From contig CALZEE010000009.1 in the NCBI GenBank assembly GCA_945639195.1, positions 1 through 64,000 on the forward strand: DNA of 64,000 bases, in the 5' to 3' direction. Positions 1-11,785 of the stretch are shown here, piece after piece. The stretch's first letter is position 1; each line of letters starts with the position of its first letter. The translations under genes and the position numbers were made by a program. Origin of the DNA: an uncultured Ignatzschineria sp. GTDB taxonomy: Bacteria; Pseudomonadota; Gammaproteobacteria; Cardiobacteriales; Wohlfahrtiimonadaceae. The notes under the pieces were generated by a model that saw only the letters and a list, made by a program, of their open reading frames with translations, made no database searches and was not told the DNA's origin.

Positions 1-172
1 CAACGCCGTCAATCGAGAAAGAGAATTCTACGCTTTTTAGGGAAAGATGCAACCCTTTTCTCAATTTATTTCATTATTTCTCACAAAATACCCTTAACAT
101 ACTGAATTTACAATTATTTATATTTTAAACTTTTATCTACTTTCCAGCATTTTTTCATGAAAAAAGATTAAA
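1..172. other. AT-rich left-edge region without a recognisable gene
   Basis: No open frame with protein-like character is visible on either strand. The stretch is strongly AT-rich and lies downstream of sufS, so it is probably the spacer to the next gene outside the window. Confidence 0.4.
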
Positions 173-206
173 ACAATAAAAAAGCGTATCTAAAATTTAG
201 ATACGC
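173..206 (-). terminator. Probable intrinsic terminator of sufS
   Basis: An 11-base arm GCGTATCTAAA (184-194) is repeated as its reverse complement at 196-206. On the minus strand the hairpin is followed by a T-rich run (the A-rich plus stretch before 184). It sits 130 bases beyond the sufS stop, so read-through from sufS would end here. Confidence 0.7.
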
Positions 207-333
207 CTTGAACTTATCGCCGGATAGATTCTTCTATGAAGACAAATCCCCTTAAGACTCCTTATATAAGAGTAATGATATAGGACTTATACAATACGTC
301 TAGATTCACCGAATCACTTGCGACTCATTATAC

Positions 334-1551
334 TTATGCAAAGAGCGCAATAATCTTCTTTAATCCTGCGATAAGACGATCAATCTCTTCACTCGTGTTA
401 TAAATACCAAATGACATTCTTGCAGTTGCCGGCACCTTCATACGCTTCATAAGCGGTTGTGCACAGTGATGCCCTACGCGTACCGCAACCCCTTCATGAT
501 CTAACAACGTTCCGATATCATGCGGATGAATCCCTTTCACCACAAATGAGATCACGCCTGCTTTTTCTTTTGCCGTACCAATCACTCTGACCTCTGGAAT
601 ATCTTTCAATTGTTCCATCGCATATTGCAATAAAGCATCTTCATGCTGCACGATTGTGTCAAAACCGACTGACTCCACCCATTTCAATGCCACACCAAAA
701 CCAATCACGCCGGCAATATTTGGGGTACCCGCCTCAAACTTATTCGGTAATGGCGCAAATGTTGTCTTTTCAAATGTCACAACATCAATCATATCCCCAC
801 CGGTTTGATACGGTGGCATTGCTTCTAAGAGCGCCTCTTTACCATATAAAACACCCACACCTGTCGGTCCATAGAGTTTATGGGAAGAGAATACGTAGAA
901 GTCCGCATCAAGCGCTACAACATTCAACGGTTGGTGCACCGATCCCTGCGCGCCATCGATTAAGACCTTTGCCCCCACAGCATGGGCTTTATCAATAATG
1001 AATTTCACATCATTGATTGTCCCTAGGACATTCGATACTTGCGTTACAGCAACAATCTTCACTTTTTCATCAAGAAGTTTTTCATACTCATCTAATAAGA
1101 GCTCTCCGGCATCATTAATAGGGATAATCTTCAAGATTGCCCCACGCTCTTCACAGATCATCTGCCAAGGGACAATATTCGCATGATGCTCCATTTCAGA
1201 GATAATCACGACATCGCCGGCATTGAGCACCATTCTGCCGTAACTCTGCGCAACAAGATTAATGCTCTCTGTAGTACCTTTCGTAAAGATAATCTCTTTA
1301 GAAGATGATGCACCAATAAATTCTTTAACGATCTCTCTGACTGCTTCATACTCAATCGTCGATTTCTCGCTGAAGTAGTAAACACCCCGATGAATATTGG
1401 CATAATATTTCTCATAAACTTCTCGTTCCGCATCAATCACAATTTGGGGTTTTTGTGCCGATGCGCCCGTATCTAAAAATGCAACACGATGGCCTTTCAC
1501 TTCTTCTTCAAAGATCGGAAATTGTTGTCGGATTTTCGGTAATGCAATCAT
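334..1551 (-). CDS. sufS: SufS cysteine desulfurase (group II, PLP-dependent)
   Basis: Cysteine desulfurase that takes sulfur from L-cysteine as a persulfide and supplies it to the SufBCD scaffold for Fe-S cluster assembly in the cytosol. The 405 residues match the family length (E. coli SufS is 406). The PLP-binding lysine lies in the motif SSHKLYGPTG near residue 226, and the persulfide cysteine is residue 363 in HHCAQP. The N-terminal block reading FLDTGASAQKP is typical of the SufS/CsdA group and not of IscS. It is last in the suf cluster but is separated from sufD by about 320 bases. No sufE or sufU partner is visible, so the sulfur acceptor must be encoded elsewhere or be absent. Confidence 0.95.
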   Translation of the reverse strand: MIALPKIRQQFPIFEEEVKGHRVAFLDTGASAQKPQIVIDAEREVYEKYYANIHRGVYYFSEKSTIEYEAVREIVKEFIGASSSKEIIFTKGTTESINLVAQSYGRMVLNAGDVVIISEMEHHANIVPWQMICEERGAILKIIPINDAGELLLDEYEKLLDEKVKIVAVTQVSNVLGTINDVKFIIDKAHAVGAKVLIDGAQGSVHQPLNVVALDADFYVFSSHKLYGPTGVGVLYGKEALLEAMPPYQTGGDMIDVVTFEKTTFAPLPNKFEAGTPNIAGVIGFGVALKWVESVGFDTIVQHEDALLQYAMEQLKDIPEVRVIGTAKEKAGVISFVVKGIHPHDIGTLLDHEGVAVRVGHHCAQPLMKRMKVPATARMSFGIYNTSEEIDRLIAGLKKIIALFA

Positions 1552-1871
1552 ATTATGCCTCTACGTTAATTATCATGGACTGATTCGAGAATTTTCAGAA
1601 TTCCATTATCAATCGATGTTGTTATTTCTAATATATTGTTTAACGACATAAATCGTTAATTGTATTTAGCCTGAGAGTGATATTTTCAATACTCTTTTAC
1701 TATTCTATGGATATAAAACAATCTCAATATTGACCGCTAGATCTCATCAGAGATTTTAGTTCTATACAGCTACTTAGCAAAAGAGCATGAGAATCAAATA
1801 TCCCACGCTCTTCATCTTTAATGCTATTTAATCCTGCTTGCTTTCTCACCAGCCATGATAACTGCCCGGCA
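1552..1871. other. sufD-sufS intergenic region with possible internal terminator
   Basis: This gap of about 320 bases interrupts an otherwise tight cluster. On the minus strand the stretch 1780-1816 can fold into an imperfect hairpin (AAGAGCGTGGGA with TTCTCATGCTCTT) followed by a short T run, resembling a weak terminator or processing site after sufD. I found no convincing promoter or open frame. SufS may therefore be made from read-through or from its own weak promoter. Confidence 0.4.
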
Positions 1872-2954
1872 TTAAGCTAAAGCTTCAATATCTTTATCTA
1901 AACGGTGGTGGAACCAATCACGGATTGACTCGCTCTTCACTGTATCTATAATTTCTGAAGCGTAAGCACGAATCAAGATCGTTTTTGCTTCTGTCTCAGA
2001 GATTCCGCGTGAACGAAGATAGAACATATGGTCCGGATCGATAAATCCAACAGTCGCACCATGCGTACAACGTACATCGTCAGCATAGATAAGAAGACGA
2101 GGAATCGTTAAAGCTCTTGCGCCATCATTCAAAAGGAGTGAGCGCGTCATCTGATCTGCATTGATCTTTTGTGCATCTTGATACACATGAATCTGCGCAT
2201 CAAAGATTGATTCACCACGATCTTTCAAGATATTTTTAACTTGCTGGTTACTTTCGCAGTTTGGTACACGATGATCCATATCGATTACATGAGAGATATG
2301 TTCACGACCTTTTGCAATATTAAGGATATTAAGCTCGCTATAACCCTCTTCCCCATTCATATGAAGGCGAATATCTGAACGCGAAAGCTCACCCGCTGTT
2401 TGATAACTCATATAATGCACGTGGCTTTTTTCTGCTTGCTCTGCGGTAAAATCAAACAGACTTGAACCTTTATCACTGTTAAGGCCCGCACGGATAAATT
2501 CGATTTTTGCATTTTCCGCAACATCGACATTCATGCGACCCAAGTTAAGATAAGTGCCTTCACCGCCTTCAATCAGAAGAATCGAAGCTTCTACCTCTTT
2601 CTCAACAGTTAAGACGATATCAAAATCTACCTGAATGGCAGTATCGTTGCTTTCTGTGTAGTGATGGATCACAATCGGGCGATCGATCTTTGTTGATTGA
2701 ACTAAGCGAATCTCTAAAAGATTACTCGAAGCTCTGACCAAAACCCCTTCCGGCATTGATTGATCATTAATCCATCTAGCACTTACTTCGCCATTATAGA
2801 TCGGTAATACAACGGCATTTTCCGGCAATGTTTCGTTGACAGGTGCCGATGTTTCACGTGAAACGGGTGCATTCCATTCAACTCCAAAGAGCTTACGAAA
2901 AGGTGTATCTCTAAAACGCTCAAGACGAGCATTCTCTTTATAAACTGTTAGCAT
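1872..2954 (-). CDS. sufD: SufD, Fe-S scaffold complex subunit
   Basis: Subunit of the SufB-SufC2-SufD scaffold, needed for iron entry and paralogous to SufB. The C-terminal half carries the family signature: a right-handed beta-helix region, then CTHGATVGFID and the closing DHMFYLRSRGISETEAK segment, which is clear in the translation. I place the start at 2954 (protein MLTVYKENARLERF, 360 residues) and not at the longer frame opening at 3035. The shorter start has a good AAGGAG ribosome site overlapping the sufC stop, and the longer start would overlap sufC by 71 bases with no family similarity. Confidence 0.92.
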   Translation of the reverse strand: MLTVYKENARLERFRDTPFRKLFGVEWNAPVSRETSAPVNETLPENAVVLPIYNGEVSARWINDQSMPEGVLVRASSNLLEIRLVQSTKIDRPIVIHHYTESNDTAIQVDFDIVLTVEKEVEASILLIEGGEGTYLNLGRMNVDVAENAKIEFIRAGLNSDKGSSLFDFTAEQAEKSHVHYMSYQTAGELSRSDIRLHMNGEEGYSELNILNIAKGREHISHVIDMDHRVPNCESNQQVKNILKDRGESIFDAQIHVYQDAQKINADQMTRSLLLNDGARALTIPRLLIYADDVRCTHGATVGFIDPDHMFYLRSRGISETEAKTILIRAYASEIIDTVKSESIRDWFHHRLDKDIEALA

Positions 2955-2964
2955 TGAAATCTCC

Positions 2965-3735
2965 TTATTTATGGATACGTGTACCGCCCGCTTCTTCACC
3001 GCGGAATGCAACGTAACCGTCTTTTTCGAGTTCAAGCGCTAACTCTTTCCCGCCACTTTTTACAATTTTTCCGTCAGTCATTACATGTACATAATCAGGC
3101 TGCACGTAATCTAAAAGGCGTTGGTAATGCGTAATAAGTAAGAATCCACGTTTTTCATCACGAAGTGAGTTGATTCCTTCAGAGATAACGCGAAGCGCAT
3201 CAATATCAAGACCCGAGTCAGTTTCATCAAGCACAGCAAACTTAGGTTCTAATACGAGCATCTGTAAGATCTCGTTACGTTTTTTCTCACCACCTGAGAA
3301 GCCGGCATTCACGGCACGTTTTAAGAAAGATGAATCCATTTTTACGGTTTTCATTTTTTCTTGGAGGAATTCGTAGAACTCAAGCGCATCTACTGGCTCT
3401 TCATTACGTGAACGGCGAATCGCATTCAGTGCACTACGTAAGAAATAATGGTTATTTACACCAGGTAATTCGGCAGGATATTGGAATCCTAAGAAGATCC
3501 CCATTTGCGCACGCTCATCAGGATCCATCTCTAAAACGCTTTTACCTTCAAAAAGGATATCGCCTTCTGTAATCTCATAACCTTCTTTACCGACGATCAC
3601 GTTTGCAAGTGTACTTTTACCCGAACCGTTTGGTCCCATGATTGCGTGTACTTTTCCTGCTTCGATATCTAAAGTGAGCCCTTTAAGGATTTCGGTTCCA
3701 TCTACTTCTACATGTAAATTTTTAATGCTTAACAT
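2965..3735 (-). CDS. sufC: SufC, Fe-S assembly ATPase
   Basis: ABC-type ATPase of the SufBCD complex. ATP binding drives dimerisation and opens the SufB-SufD interface for cluster building; it is cytosolic and not a transporter. The 256 residues contain Walker [10 protein letters not shown] near residue 35, signature [10 protein letters not shown] near 150 and Walker [13 protein letters not shown] near 170, followed by the switch histidine in [10 protein letters not shown]. This is the SufC pattern, with [12 protein letters not shown] replacing the usual D-loop of transporters. It lies between sufB (109 bases upstream) and sufD (10 bases downstream). Confidence 0.96.
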   Translation of the reverse strand: MLSIKNLHVEVDGTEILKGLTLDIEAGKVHAIMGPNGSGKSTLANVIVGKEGYEITEGDILFEGKSVLEMDPDERAQMGIFLGFQYPAELPGVNNHYFLRSALNAIRRSRNEEPVDALEFYEFLQEKMKTVKMDSSFLKRAVNAGFSGGEKKRNEILQMLVLEPKFAVLDETDSGLDIDALRVISEGINSLRDEKRGFLLITHYQRLLDYVQPDYVHVMTDGKIVKSGGKELALELEKDGYVAFRGEEAGGTRIHK

Positions 3736-3844
3736 ATTTCCACTCTCATCTAATTTTATAATTCTGTTGTGCTATTTGAGGAAACAATCGATGCTTTAAT
3801 ACCATCTTCTCTGCTTCTCTCAGCAATAAATTCATTTTTTAGGT

Positions 3845-5302
3845 CTAGCCCACACTGCCTTCTAAACGAAGTTCAATGAGTTTTTGTGCTTCTACTGCGA
3901 ATTCCATCGGTAATTCGTCAAAGATCTCTTTACAGTAACCATTCACAATGAGGTTAATCGCATCTTCAGATGAGAGCCCACGTTGTTGACAGTAGAATAA
4001 CTGTTCTTCTGAAATCTTCGAAGTGGAGGCTTCATGCTCAACTTGTGAGCTCGCGTTACGCACATCAATGTATGGGAAAGTGTGTGCCCCACATTTGTCA
4101 CCCATTAAGAGTGAATCACACTGTGAGTAGTTATGAGATCCGGTAGCATTAGGTCCAATACGCACAAGTCCACGATATGAGTTTTCAGAATGCCCCGCAG
4201 AGATCCCTTTTGAAATAATCGTTGAACGGGTATTTTTACCAATATGAATCATCTTCGTTCCAGTATCTGCTTGTTGGCGATCTTTCACGAGCGCAACAGA
4301 GTAGAATTCACCGACAGATTCATCCCCTTTCAGAATACAGCTTGGGTATTTCCATGTAATAGAAGAACCCGTTTCAACCTGTGTCCAAGTAATCTTTGCT
4401 TGGAAGCCATCACAAATCCCGCGCTTGGTCACGAAGTTATAGATACCTCCCTCACCATTTTCATCCCCTGGATACCAGTTTTGTACAGTTGAATATTTGA
4501 TAGTCGCTTTCTCTTTTGCCACTAATTCAACAACTGCCGCATGCAATTGATTTTCATCACGCTGAGGTGCCGTACAACCCTCAAGGTATGATACGTAGCT
4601 TCCCTCTTCTGCAATGATAAGGGTGCGTTCAAACTGCCCAGTATTCGATGCATTAATACGGAAATACGTTGAAAGCTCCATCGGACATCTTTTACCTTTA
4701 GGGATAAAGACAAACGAACCATCTGTAAATACTGCCGCGTTTAATGCCGCGAAATAGTTATCATCATGGGGAACAACGGTTCCTAAATACGTTTTAACAA
4801 GTTCAGGATATTCTTGAACCGCTTCACTAAATGAACAGAAGATAATCCCCTGCTCTAAAAGACGTCCTTTATAACTTGTAGCAACAGAAACTGAGTCAAA
4901 GACCGCATCAACCGCAACGCCCGCAAGAATTTTTTGTTCTTCAAGTGGAATACCGAGACGCTCATACGTATAAAGAAGCTCAGGATCTACCTCATCTAAA
5001 CTCTTTGGTCCATCAGCCATTGATTTAGGAGCTGAGTAATAAGAGATTGATTGATAATCCATTGGCTCAATATTGAGATGTGCCCAATCTGGTGATTCCA
5101 TCTCAAGCCATGCACGATAAGCCGTTAAACGATATTCTAGTAACCATTCTGGTTCTTTCTTGATCGCGGAGATTTGACGAATAACATCTTCATCAAGTCC
5201 TGGAGGAAGCGTTTCTTGCTCAACATCAGTGGTGAAGCCGTACTTATACTCTTCACCTGCGAGGGCTTCGATTCTATCTTTTTCTGTAATTTCTGCTGTC
5301 AT
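3845..5302 (-). CDS. sufB: SufB, Fe-S scaffold subunit
   Basis: Main scaffold subunit of SufBCD, where sulfur and iron are assembled before transfer to carrier proteins. The 485 residues are close to E. coli SufB (495). Landmark segments are visible: the region [20 protein letters not shown], the beta-helix core with [19 protein letters not shown] (the conserved cysteine of this motif is present), and the C-terminal [22 protein letters not shown] block. It starts 28 bases after the regulator gene, so the two are cotranscribed from the promoter at 5.8 kb. Confidence 0.96.
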   Translation of the reverse strand: MTAEITEKDRIEALAGEEYKYGFTTDVEQETLPPGLDEDVIRQISAIKKEPEWLLEYRLTAYRAWLEMESPDWAHLNIEPMDYQSISYYSAPKSMADGPKSLDEVDPELLYTYERLGIPLEEQKILAGVAVDAVFDSVSVATSYKGRLLEQGIIFCSFSEAVQEYPELVKTYLGTVVPHDDNYFAALNAAVFTDGSFVFIPKGKRCPMELSTYFRINASNTGQFERTLIIAEEGSYVSYLEGCTAPQRDENQLHAAVVELVAKEKATIKYSTVQNWYPGDENGEGGIYNFVTKRGICDGFQAKITWTQVETGSSITWKYPSCILKGDESVGEFYSVALVKDRQQADTGTKMIHIGKNTRSTIISKGISAGHSENSYRGLVRIGPNATGSHNYSQCDSLLMGDKCGAHTFPYIDVRNASSQVEHEASTSKISEEQLFYCQQRGLSSEDAINLIVNGYCKEIFDELPMEFAVEAQKLIELRLEGSVG

Positions 5303-5330
5303 AATGTTCTAATAATCTTTATTAATTGGT

Positions 5331-5768
5331 TTATAAGGGACCTATGAGCCGAATATCAGCCTTTAGATCACTCGGAGAACCGAGAAGAGATTGCAATGTA
5401 ACTTCTGAAAAACTCTCATAGAGTTTCCGATTAATCACATGCCAATGTGGAGCAAGGTTACAACCCGTTGCCTTATCGCAGGGATTATCAAGATCATTAC
5501 AAGCATTCATTGCTACAGGCCCTTCAATAGCCTCAATGACATCAAGTAATGTGATATCCTCTGGATCTTTTTGCAATTGATAGCCCCCATAAACACCTCT
5601 TGTAGAAGTCAATAGTGCGGCTTTTACTAAAAGCTTTAACACCTTTCCTACAAGCGAGACATTTAGATCACAGATCTCGGCAAGCGTAGATGCGCTCATT
5701 CTCTCCTCTCTTACCGCAAGCTTGGTAAGCACTAGAAGGGCATAATCTGTTTCTCGGGTAATTCTCAA
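5331..5768 (-). CDS. Rrf2-family SUF regulator (IscR-like, Fe-S sensing)
   Basis: Winged-helix Rrf2 regulator of 145 residues. The N-terminus MRITRETDYALLVLTKLAV and the helix-turn-helix region around residues 25-55 are typical. Three cysteines near residues 90-105 (C-x6-C-x5-C, inside NACNDLDNPCDKATGC) followed by NLAPHW match the Fe-S ligand region of IscR-type proteins, so it probably binds a [2Fe-2S] cluster. It resembles the gammaproteobacterial SUF regulator group (Xanthomonas type). As the first gene of the suf operon with an IscR-like operator over its promoter, it most likely controls its own operon. Calling it iscR outright is not justified, because no isc genes are present. Confidence 0.88.
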   Translation of the reverse strand: MRITRETDYALLVLTKLAVREERMSASTLAEICDLNVSLVGKVLKLLVKAALLTSTRGVYGGYQLQKDPEDITLLDVIEAIEGPVAMNACNDLDNPCDKATGCNLAPHWHVINRKLYESFSEVTLQSLLGSPSDLKADIRLIGPL

Positions 5769-5790
5769 TGTAAAGACTCTCTAAAAATGA

Positions 5791-5826
5791 ATATAGGACT
5801 AATATAGTACTATATTAGTCCTAATT
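5791..5826. promoter_or_regulatory. Tandem overlapping IscR-type operators at the suf promoter
   Basis: A perfect 30-base palindrome spans 5794-5823 (each arm TAGGACTAATATAGT or its complement). Read as IscR type-1 sites (ATAnnnGACTnnnnnAGTCnnnTAT), 5791-5815 fits with one mismatch in the AGTC block, and the symmetry-related 5802-5826 fits almost as well. The two sites are offset by 11 bases, one helical turn. They cover the -10 and spacer of the suf promoter, so binding should repress. Sequence shows the palindrome; IscR-like recognition is inferred from the consensus and the adjacent Rrf2 gene. Confidence 0.75.
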
Positions 5827-5829
5827 CAA
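5801..5829 (-). promoter_or_regulatory. suf operon promoter
   Basis: On the minus strand TTGAAT (5829-5824) and TATATT (5806-5801) are separated by 17 bases, a good sigma-70 match. The first gene starts at 5768. The operator palindrome overlaps both the spacer and the -10. Confidence 0.75.
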
Positions 5830-5921
5830 ATTTGTTTTGATAATCTCAGCTATTTAGCGGACTTATAGAATTCTCACAAACTTTATAAGCCCACCACTTT
5901 GCTCAAATATCAAGCAACTAA

Positions 5922-7271
<1,350 letters not shown>

Positions 7272-7320
7272 CTATTATTTATCGTAATCGCTCAAAGATC
7301 AACTTGAGAGATTAATCAAT

Positions 7321-8598
7321 TTATTTAATGTTACGAATTGTTGGTCCAATATAACGTTGACGTGGACGACCAATCTTCATCTTAGGATCGCCAATCATCT
7401 CTGCCCAATGGCTGATCCAACCACTCGTACGAGCAATTGCAAACATTGGTGTGAACATCTCAACAGGAATACCTAACGCTTTGTAGATGATACCTGAGTA
7501 GAAGTCTACGTTCGGGTAGAGTTTACGCTCGATGAAGTACTCATCTTTCAATGCGATCTCTTCGAGTTTCACGGCAATTTCCATCAATGGATCGTTACCA
7601 TATTTCGCAAGAACCTGATCTGCAATACCTTTAATGATACGTGCACGTGGGTCAAAGTTTTTGTAAACACGGTGACCGAAGCCCATTAAGCGGAACGGAT
7701 CGTTTTTGTCTTTTGCTTTAGCAACATATTTTTCGATATTGCTAACATGACCAATCTCTTCAAGCATTACAAGTACTGCTTCGTTAGCACCACCGTGTGA
7801 TGGTCCCCAAAGAGATGCAATACCAGATGCGATCGCTGTAAATGGATCCGCGCCTGATGAACCCGCTAAACGAACTGTTGATGTTGATGCGTTTTGCTCA
7901 TGGTCCGCATGAAGCGTGAAGAGCACATCAATTGCTTTCTCAGCAACAGGATCAACTTCATAATCAGCACATGGTGTTGAGAACATCATTTGTAAGAAGT
8001 TACCTGCATATGAAAGATCATTGCGTGGATAACGAATAGGTTGACCTTGACCATGCTTATAGCAAGCAGCAGCGATTGTTGGCATTTTTGAAATTAAACG
8101 ATGCGCAATAATCATACGATGCTCTGGATCATAGATGTTCATTTTATCATGGTAGAAGCCCGCCATTGATGCAACTGAACCGACTAACATCGCCATTGGA
8201 TGTGAGTCGTAACGGAAACCTTGAAGGAATCCTTTCATGTTTTCATGCATCAATGAATGCGTCATGATGATCTCTTTAAATTCTTTTGATTGACCAGCAT
8301 CTGGTAACTCGCCATTCCAAAGAAGATAAGCAACATCTAAATAATCTTTTTGAGCAGCAAGTTGCTCAATCGGATAACCACGATAAAGAAGCTCGCCTTT
8401 ATCCCCATCAAGATAAGTGATCGCACTTTCACAGCTTGCTGTTGATACATAACCTGGGTCATAACTGAACATTGACATTTCATTGTTCAATTTCGCAATA
8501 TCGATGACCGAATTACCATAAACTGAATCCAAAATAGGAAACTCAGCTTCATGACCTGTTCTGTTATTCACAAAACTAACAGTATCTCTTTTACTCAT
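7321..8598 (-). CDS. gltA: Citrate synthase (type II)
   Basis: Condenses oxaloacetate and acetyl-CoA to citrate, the first TCA step. The 425 residues match the hexameric gram-negative type II enzyme. Visible landmarks are the N-terminal [11 protein letters not shown], the histidine segment [56 protein letters not shown] and the C-terminal [16 protein letters not shown] strong GGAGGAATGAAG ribosome site precedes the start. It is monocistronic or weakly linked to eno. Confidence 0.96.
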   Translation of the reverse strand: MSKRDTVSFVNNRTGHEAEFPILDSVYGNSVIDIAKLNNEMSMFSYDPGYVSTASCESAITYLDGDKGELLYRGYPIEQLAAQKDYLDVAYLLWNGELPDAGQSKEFKEIIMTHSLMHENMKGFLQGFRYDSHPMAMLVGSVASMAGFYHDKMNIYDPEHRMIIAHRLISKMPTIAAACYKHGQGQPIRYPRNDLSYAGNFLQMMFSTPCADYEVDPVAEKAIDVLFTLHADHEQNASTSTVRLAGSSGADPFTAIASGIASLWGPSHGGANEAVLVMLEEIGHVSNIEKYVAKAKDKNDPFRLMGFGHRVYKNFDPRARIIKGIADQVLAKYGNDPLMEIAVKLEEIALKDEYFIERKLYPNVDFYSGIIYKALGIPVEMFTPMFAIARTSGWISHWAEMIGDPKMKIGRPRQRYIGPTIRNIK

Positions 8599-8751
8599 AC
8601 TTCATTCCTCCAGCTCTCAGTTTACACGCCCATAAGACGCTCTACATCAGCCAATTTTTAAAAAAACTCAAACTTGAGATAAATAATGTTGTTCGTCCAT
8701 CTTAGTACATTGGGATGCAATTTAAAATAGCCTCAAGAATTACTGCTCGAT

Positions 8752-9783
8752 TCAATTTTCTAATCGTGCTAATAGTAATCGGTTAATTTCTTCAATTAAC
8801 ACTGGGCCTTCATAAATAAATCCGCTATATAATTGCACTAAGGAAGCGCCGGCATCGAGCTTATCTAATGCATCTTTTGCACTCATAATCCCGCCAACGC
8901 CAATAATAGGGAAGCGTCCATCGCTCTCTTTTGCTAAAAAACGGATCACTTCTAACGATTTCTGTGTCAAAGGTGCTCCACTTAAGCCCCCTGCCTCATC
9001 TTTATCTGATGACAACAAGCCCTCTCTAGAAATCGTGGTGTTTGTCGCAATAATGCCGGCAATATCAGATTCATCGACAATTTCGACAATCTCTTTTAAC
9101 TGGTCTTCCGATAGATCTGGGGCAATTTTCAGCAAGATGGGTTTTGGCACCGGATACTCGCGGTTACGCATCTGTAGCGTACTGAGTAATGCTAATAAAG
9201 GTGCCTTCTCTTGAAGCTCTCTCAGATTCGGCGTATTGGGAGAACTTACATTTACGACAAAGTAATCCACAACCTCAAATAAGGCCTCAAAACAGCAGAG
9301 ATAATCATCGACAGCATTCTCATTCGGGGTAAGCTTGTTCTTGCCAATATTCCCCCCAATAATGAGTCCATGATCTCGCTTGAGCAATCTTATTCTCGCC
9401 GCCTCTACGCCATCATTATTAAATCCCATGCGATTAATAATGGCGTGATCCTCCACTAAACGGAATAATCTTTTTTGAGGATTTCCGGGCTGACCTTTAG
9501 GCGTAACCGTGCCAATTTCCACAAATGAGAACCCAAGAGCCCCCAATGCTTTATAGAGCTTGGCATCTTTATCAAAGCCCGCAGCTAACCCGACGGGATG
9601 CTTGAACTTTATTCCAAAAACTTCTCTCTCTAGCCGAGGATCATCCATCACGCCATGAGGATCTATGACCCTCTTTCGTATGAAAGGCAACTGATTTAAA
9701 AGACGAATCCCGATAAATGAGAGGTGATGTGATCGTTCAGGATCAACTCTAAATAAACATTTTTGAATAATTCGCTTTAACAT
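8752..9783 (-). CDS. pyrD: Dihydroorotate dehydrogenase (quinone), class 2
   Basis: Membrane-associated flavoenzyme that oxidises dihydroorotate to orotate with quinone as acceptor, step four of pyrimidine synthesis. The 343 residues include an N-terminal amphipathic extension typical of class 2 ([15 protein letters not shown]), [11 protein letters not shown], the catalytic serine region [25 protein letters not shown] and the FMN phosphate motif [20 protein letters not shown]. It is not near pyrF and pyrE, which lie at 33.6 kb in this window. Confidence 0.95.
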   Translation of the reverse strand: MLKRIIQKCLFRVDPERSHHLSFIGIRLLNQLPFIRKRVIDPHGVMDDPRLEREVFGIKFKHPVGLAAGFDKDAKLYKALGALGFSFVEIGTVTPKGQPGNPQKRLFRLVEDHAIINRMGFNNDGVEAARIRLLKRDHGLIIGGNIGKNKLTPNENAVDDYLCCFEALFEVVDYFVVNVSSPNTPNLRELQEKAPLLALLSTLQMRNREYPVPKPILLKIAPDLSEDQLKEIVEIVDESDIAGIIATNTTISREGLLSSDKDEAGGLSGAPLTQKSLEVIRFLAKESDGRFPIIGVGGIMSAKDALDKLDAGASLVQLYSGFIYEGPVLIEEINRLLLARLEN

Positions 9784-9876
9784 GATTTAGGTCTTACAAA
9801 ATAGATAATGTTTTGAAGAATTTTTACATACAAAGCAGTTTTTTCTCACTGCGCTGTTGCACCCTTTATTTTTTTC

Positions 9877-9909
9877 AAAAAAAAAGCATCTCAATATGAG
9901 ATGCTTTTC
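9877..9909 (-). terminator. Intrinsic terminator of rpmE2
   Basis: The hairpin AAAAGCATCTCA / TGAGATGCTTTT is followed on the minus strand by a run of eight or more T. It lies about 30 bases after the rpmE2 stop. Confidence 0.85.
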
Positions 9910-9938
9910 TTAAATACCATTTTCTTCGTTCACAAAGA

Positions 9939-10181
9939 TTAACGACCGTATTTTTTACGGAAGCGATCAACACGACCTTCAGCGTCAAGAATATTTTGTT
10001 GACCTGTGAAGAATGGGTGTGATGCAGAAGTAACTTCCATACGAACTAATGGGTATTCGTTACCGTCTTCCCATTTGATTGTATCTTTAGTTGAAATTGT
10101 TGAACGAGTTAAAATTGCAAAATCGCTTGATGCATCTTGGAATACAACTGGGCGATAATTGATTTGGTTTTCTTTTGACAT
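9939..10181 (-). CDS. rpmE2: Ribosomal protein L31, type B (zinc-independent)
   Basis: An 80-residue 50S subunit protein. The segment [27 protein letters not shown] is the L31 signature. There are no CxxC zinc ligands, so this is the type B paralogue that in many bacteria replaces zinc-binding L31 under zinc shortage. No Zur-like site was evident to me in the roughly 150 bases upstream, so regulation is uncertain. It may be the only L31 of this organism; the window cannot say. Confidence 0.93.
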   Translation of the reverse strand: MSKENQINYRPVVFQDASSDFAILTRSTISTKDTIKWEDGNEYPLVRMEVTSASHPFFTGQQNILDAEGRVDRFRKKYGR

Positions 10182-10334
10182 AGTTATTTTTCCATTAATT
10201 AATGTTTATTGGCCTACTTAAAAATGCACTTAGGATTCGTCAATCCAAAGCTTCATGCATTAAAAAATAATCAAGACGAGAATTTTACTGTAAACCCCCG
10301 TTCTTTGCAAATATTTCAGCTTTGGAAGGGATTT

Positions 10335-11591
10335 CTAGCCCTTCATCATTTGGAAGAACTCGGCATTTGTCTTCGTATCTCTCATTCTATCGAGCATAAA
10401 CTCAGCCGCTTCAATTTCATCCATTGGGTGGATTAATTTGCGTAAAATCCACATTTTCTGGAGTTCTTCCGGCGCCATTAAGAGCTCTTCACGACGCGTT
10501 CCAGAGCGGTTTACGTTGATTGCCGGGAAGATACGTTTCTCTGCAATACGGCGATCTAATTGAATCTCCGAGTTCCCTGTTCCTTTGAATTCTTCAAAGA
10601 TTACTTCATCCATTTTAGAACCCGTATCAACCATTGCTGTGGCAATAATCGTTAAGCTTCCACCATGTTCAATATTTCGTGCAGCACCAAAGAAACGCTT
10701 TGGTCTATGAAGCGCATTAGCATCAACCCCGCCTGATAACACCTTTCCTGATGAAGGAACAACGGTATTATAAGCACGTGCTAATCGTGTCATAGAGTCT
10801 AATAGAATAACCACATCTCTACCATGCTCAACTAATCTACGCGCTTTTTCGATAACCATCTCTGCCACTTGCACGTGACGAAGTGCAGGCTCATCAAATG
10901 TTGATGCAACCACATCCCCTTTTACAAGGCGTTGCATCTCTGTTACTTCTTCAGGGCGCTCATCAATTAAGAGTACGATAAGGTATGCTTCAGGATGGTT
11001 AATCGCGATAGATTGCGCGATGTTTTGCATCATAATCGTTTTACCTGCTTTGGGCGGTGCCACGATCATACTACGTTGCCCTTTACCAATTGGCGCCACA
11101 ATATCAATCAATCTTGCCGTGATATCTTCACTAGAACCATTCCCTAATTCCATTTTAAGCGGTTCATTAGGATGAATCGGTGTGAGGTTTTCAAAAGCAA
11201 TTTTACGGCGATTTTTACTCACAGATTCGTAGTTAATCTCGTTAACTTTTACGAGTGCGAAATATTTTTCATTATCTTTAGGCGCGCGAATAACACCTGA
11301 AACGGTATCTCCAGTACGGAGATTAAAACGTCTAATTTGTGAAGGACTAATGTAAACATCATCAGGACCGGCTAAGAATGAGCTATCGACTCCACGCAGG
11401 AAACCATACCCATCATTTAAGACTTCAAGAACTCCATCTCCAATAACCTCTCCGCCTTTTTCTGATTGTTCTTGTAAAATCGCGAAGATAAGCTCATGTT
11501 TTTTAGCGCGCATTAAGCCTTGAATATTTAACTCTTCGGCAATATCAACTAACTGTTGAGCGGTTTTTTGTTTTAATTCTGTTAAATTCAT
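10335..11591 (-). CDS. rho: Transcription termination factor Rho
   Basis: Hexameric RNA helicase that ends transcription at unstructured C-rich RNA. The 418 residues are standard (E. coli 419). In order are the N-terminal [20 protein letters not shown] helical domain, the RNA-binding OB fold with [22 protein letters not shown], Walker A PPKAGKT near residue 180, Walker [17 protein letters not shown] near 265, and the Q- and R-loop region to the C-terminus. No insertion or unusual domain is present. Confidence 0.97.
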   Translation of the reverse strand: MNLTELKQKTAQQLVDIAEELNIQGLMRAKKHELIFAILQEQSEKGGEVIGDGVLEVLNDGYGFLRGVDSSFLAGPDDVYISPSQIRRFNLRTGDTVSGVIRAPKDNEKYFALVKVNEINYESVSKNRRKIAFENLTPIHPNEPLKMELGNGSSEDITARLIDIVAPIGKGQRSMIVAPPKAGKTIMMQNIAQSIAINHPEAYLIVLLIDERPEEVTEMQRLVKGDVVASTFDEPALRHVQVAEMVIEKARRLVEHGRDVVILLDSMTRLARAYNTVVPSSGKVLSGGVDANALHRPKRFFGAARNIEHGGSLTIIATAMVDTGSKMDEVIFEEFKGTGNSEIQLDRRIAEKRIFPAINVNRSGTRREELLMAPEELQKMWILRKLIHPMDEIEAAEFMLDRMRDTKTNAEFFQMMKG

Positions 11592-11785
11592 AGATTATTA
11601 TATTTAATGTATAAGGAAGGTTTCTAAAACATGTTTAGAATATAAAAGAGGTTTTATTCTGTGGATAATAGGCATTTTGCCCCTGCATTTCCTAAAAAAG
11701 CCCTAAAGCTTACAAATACGTGGAAATGGATATGATATATAAGTTATTAGCAGAAGTTTATGCTGTATCGCACATTCGTGCAACT

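Noticed and set aside
654-998. 114-codon plus-strand open frame inside sufS
   Set aside because: It is the opposite-strand shadow of sufS and shows no family-like sequence.
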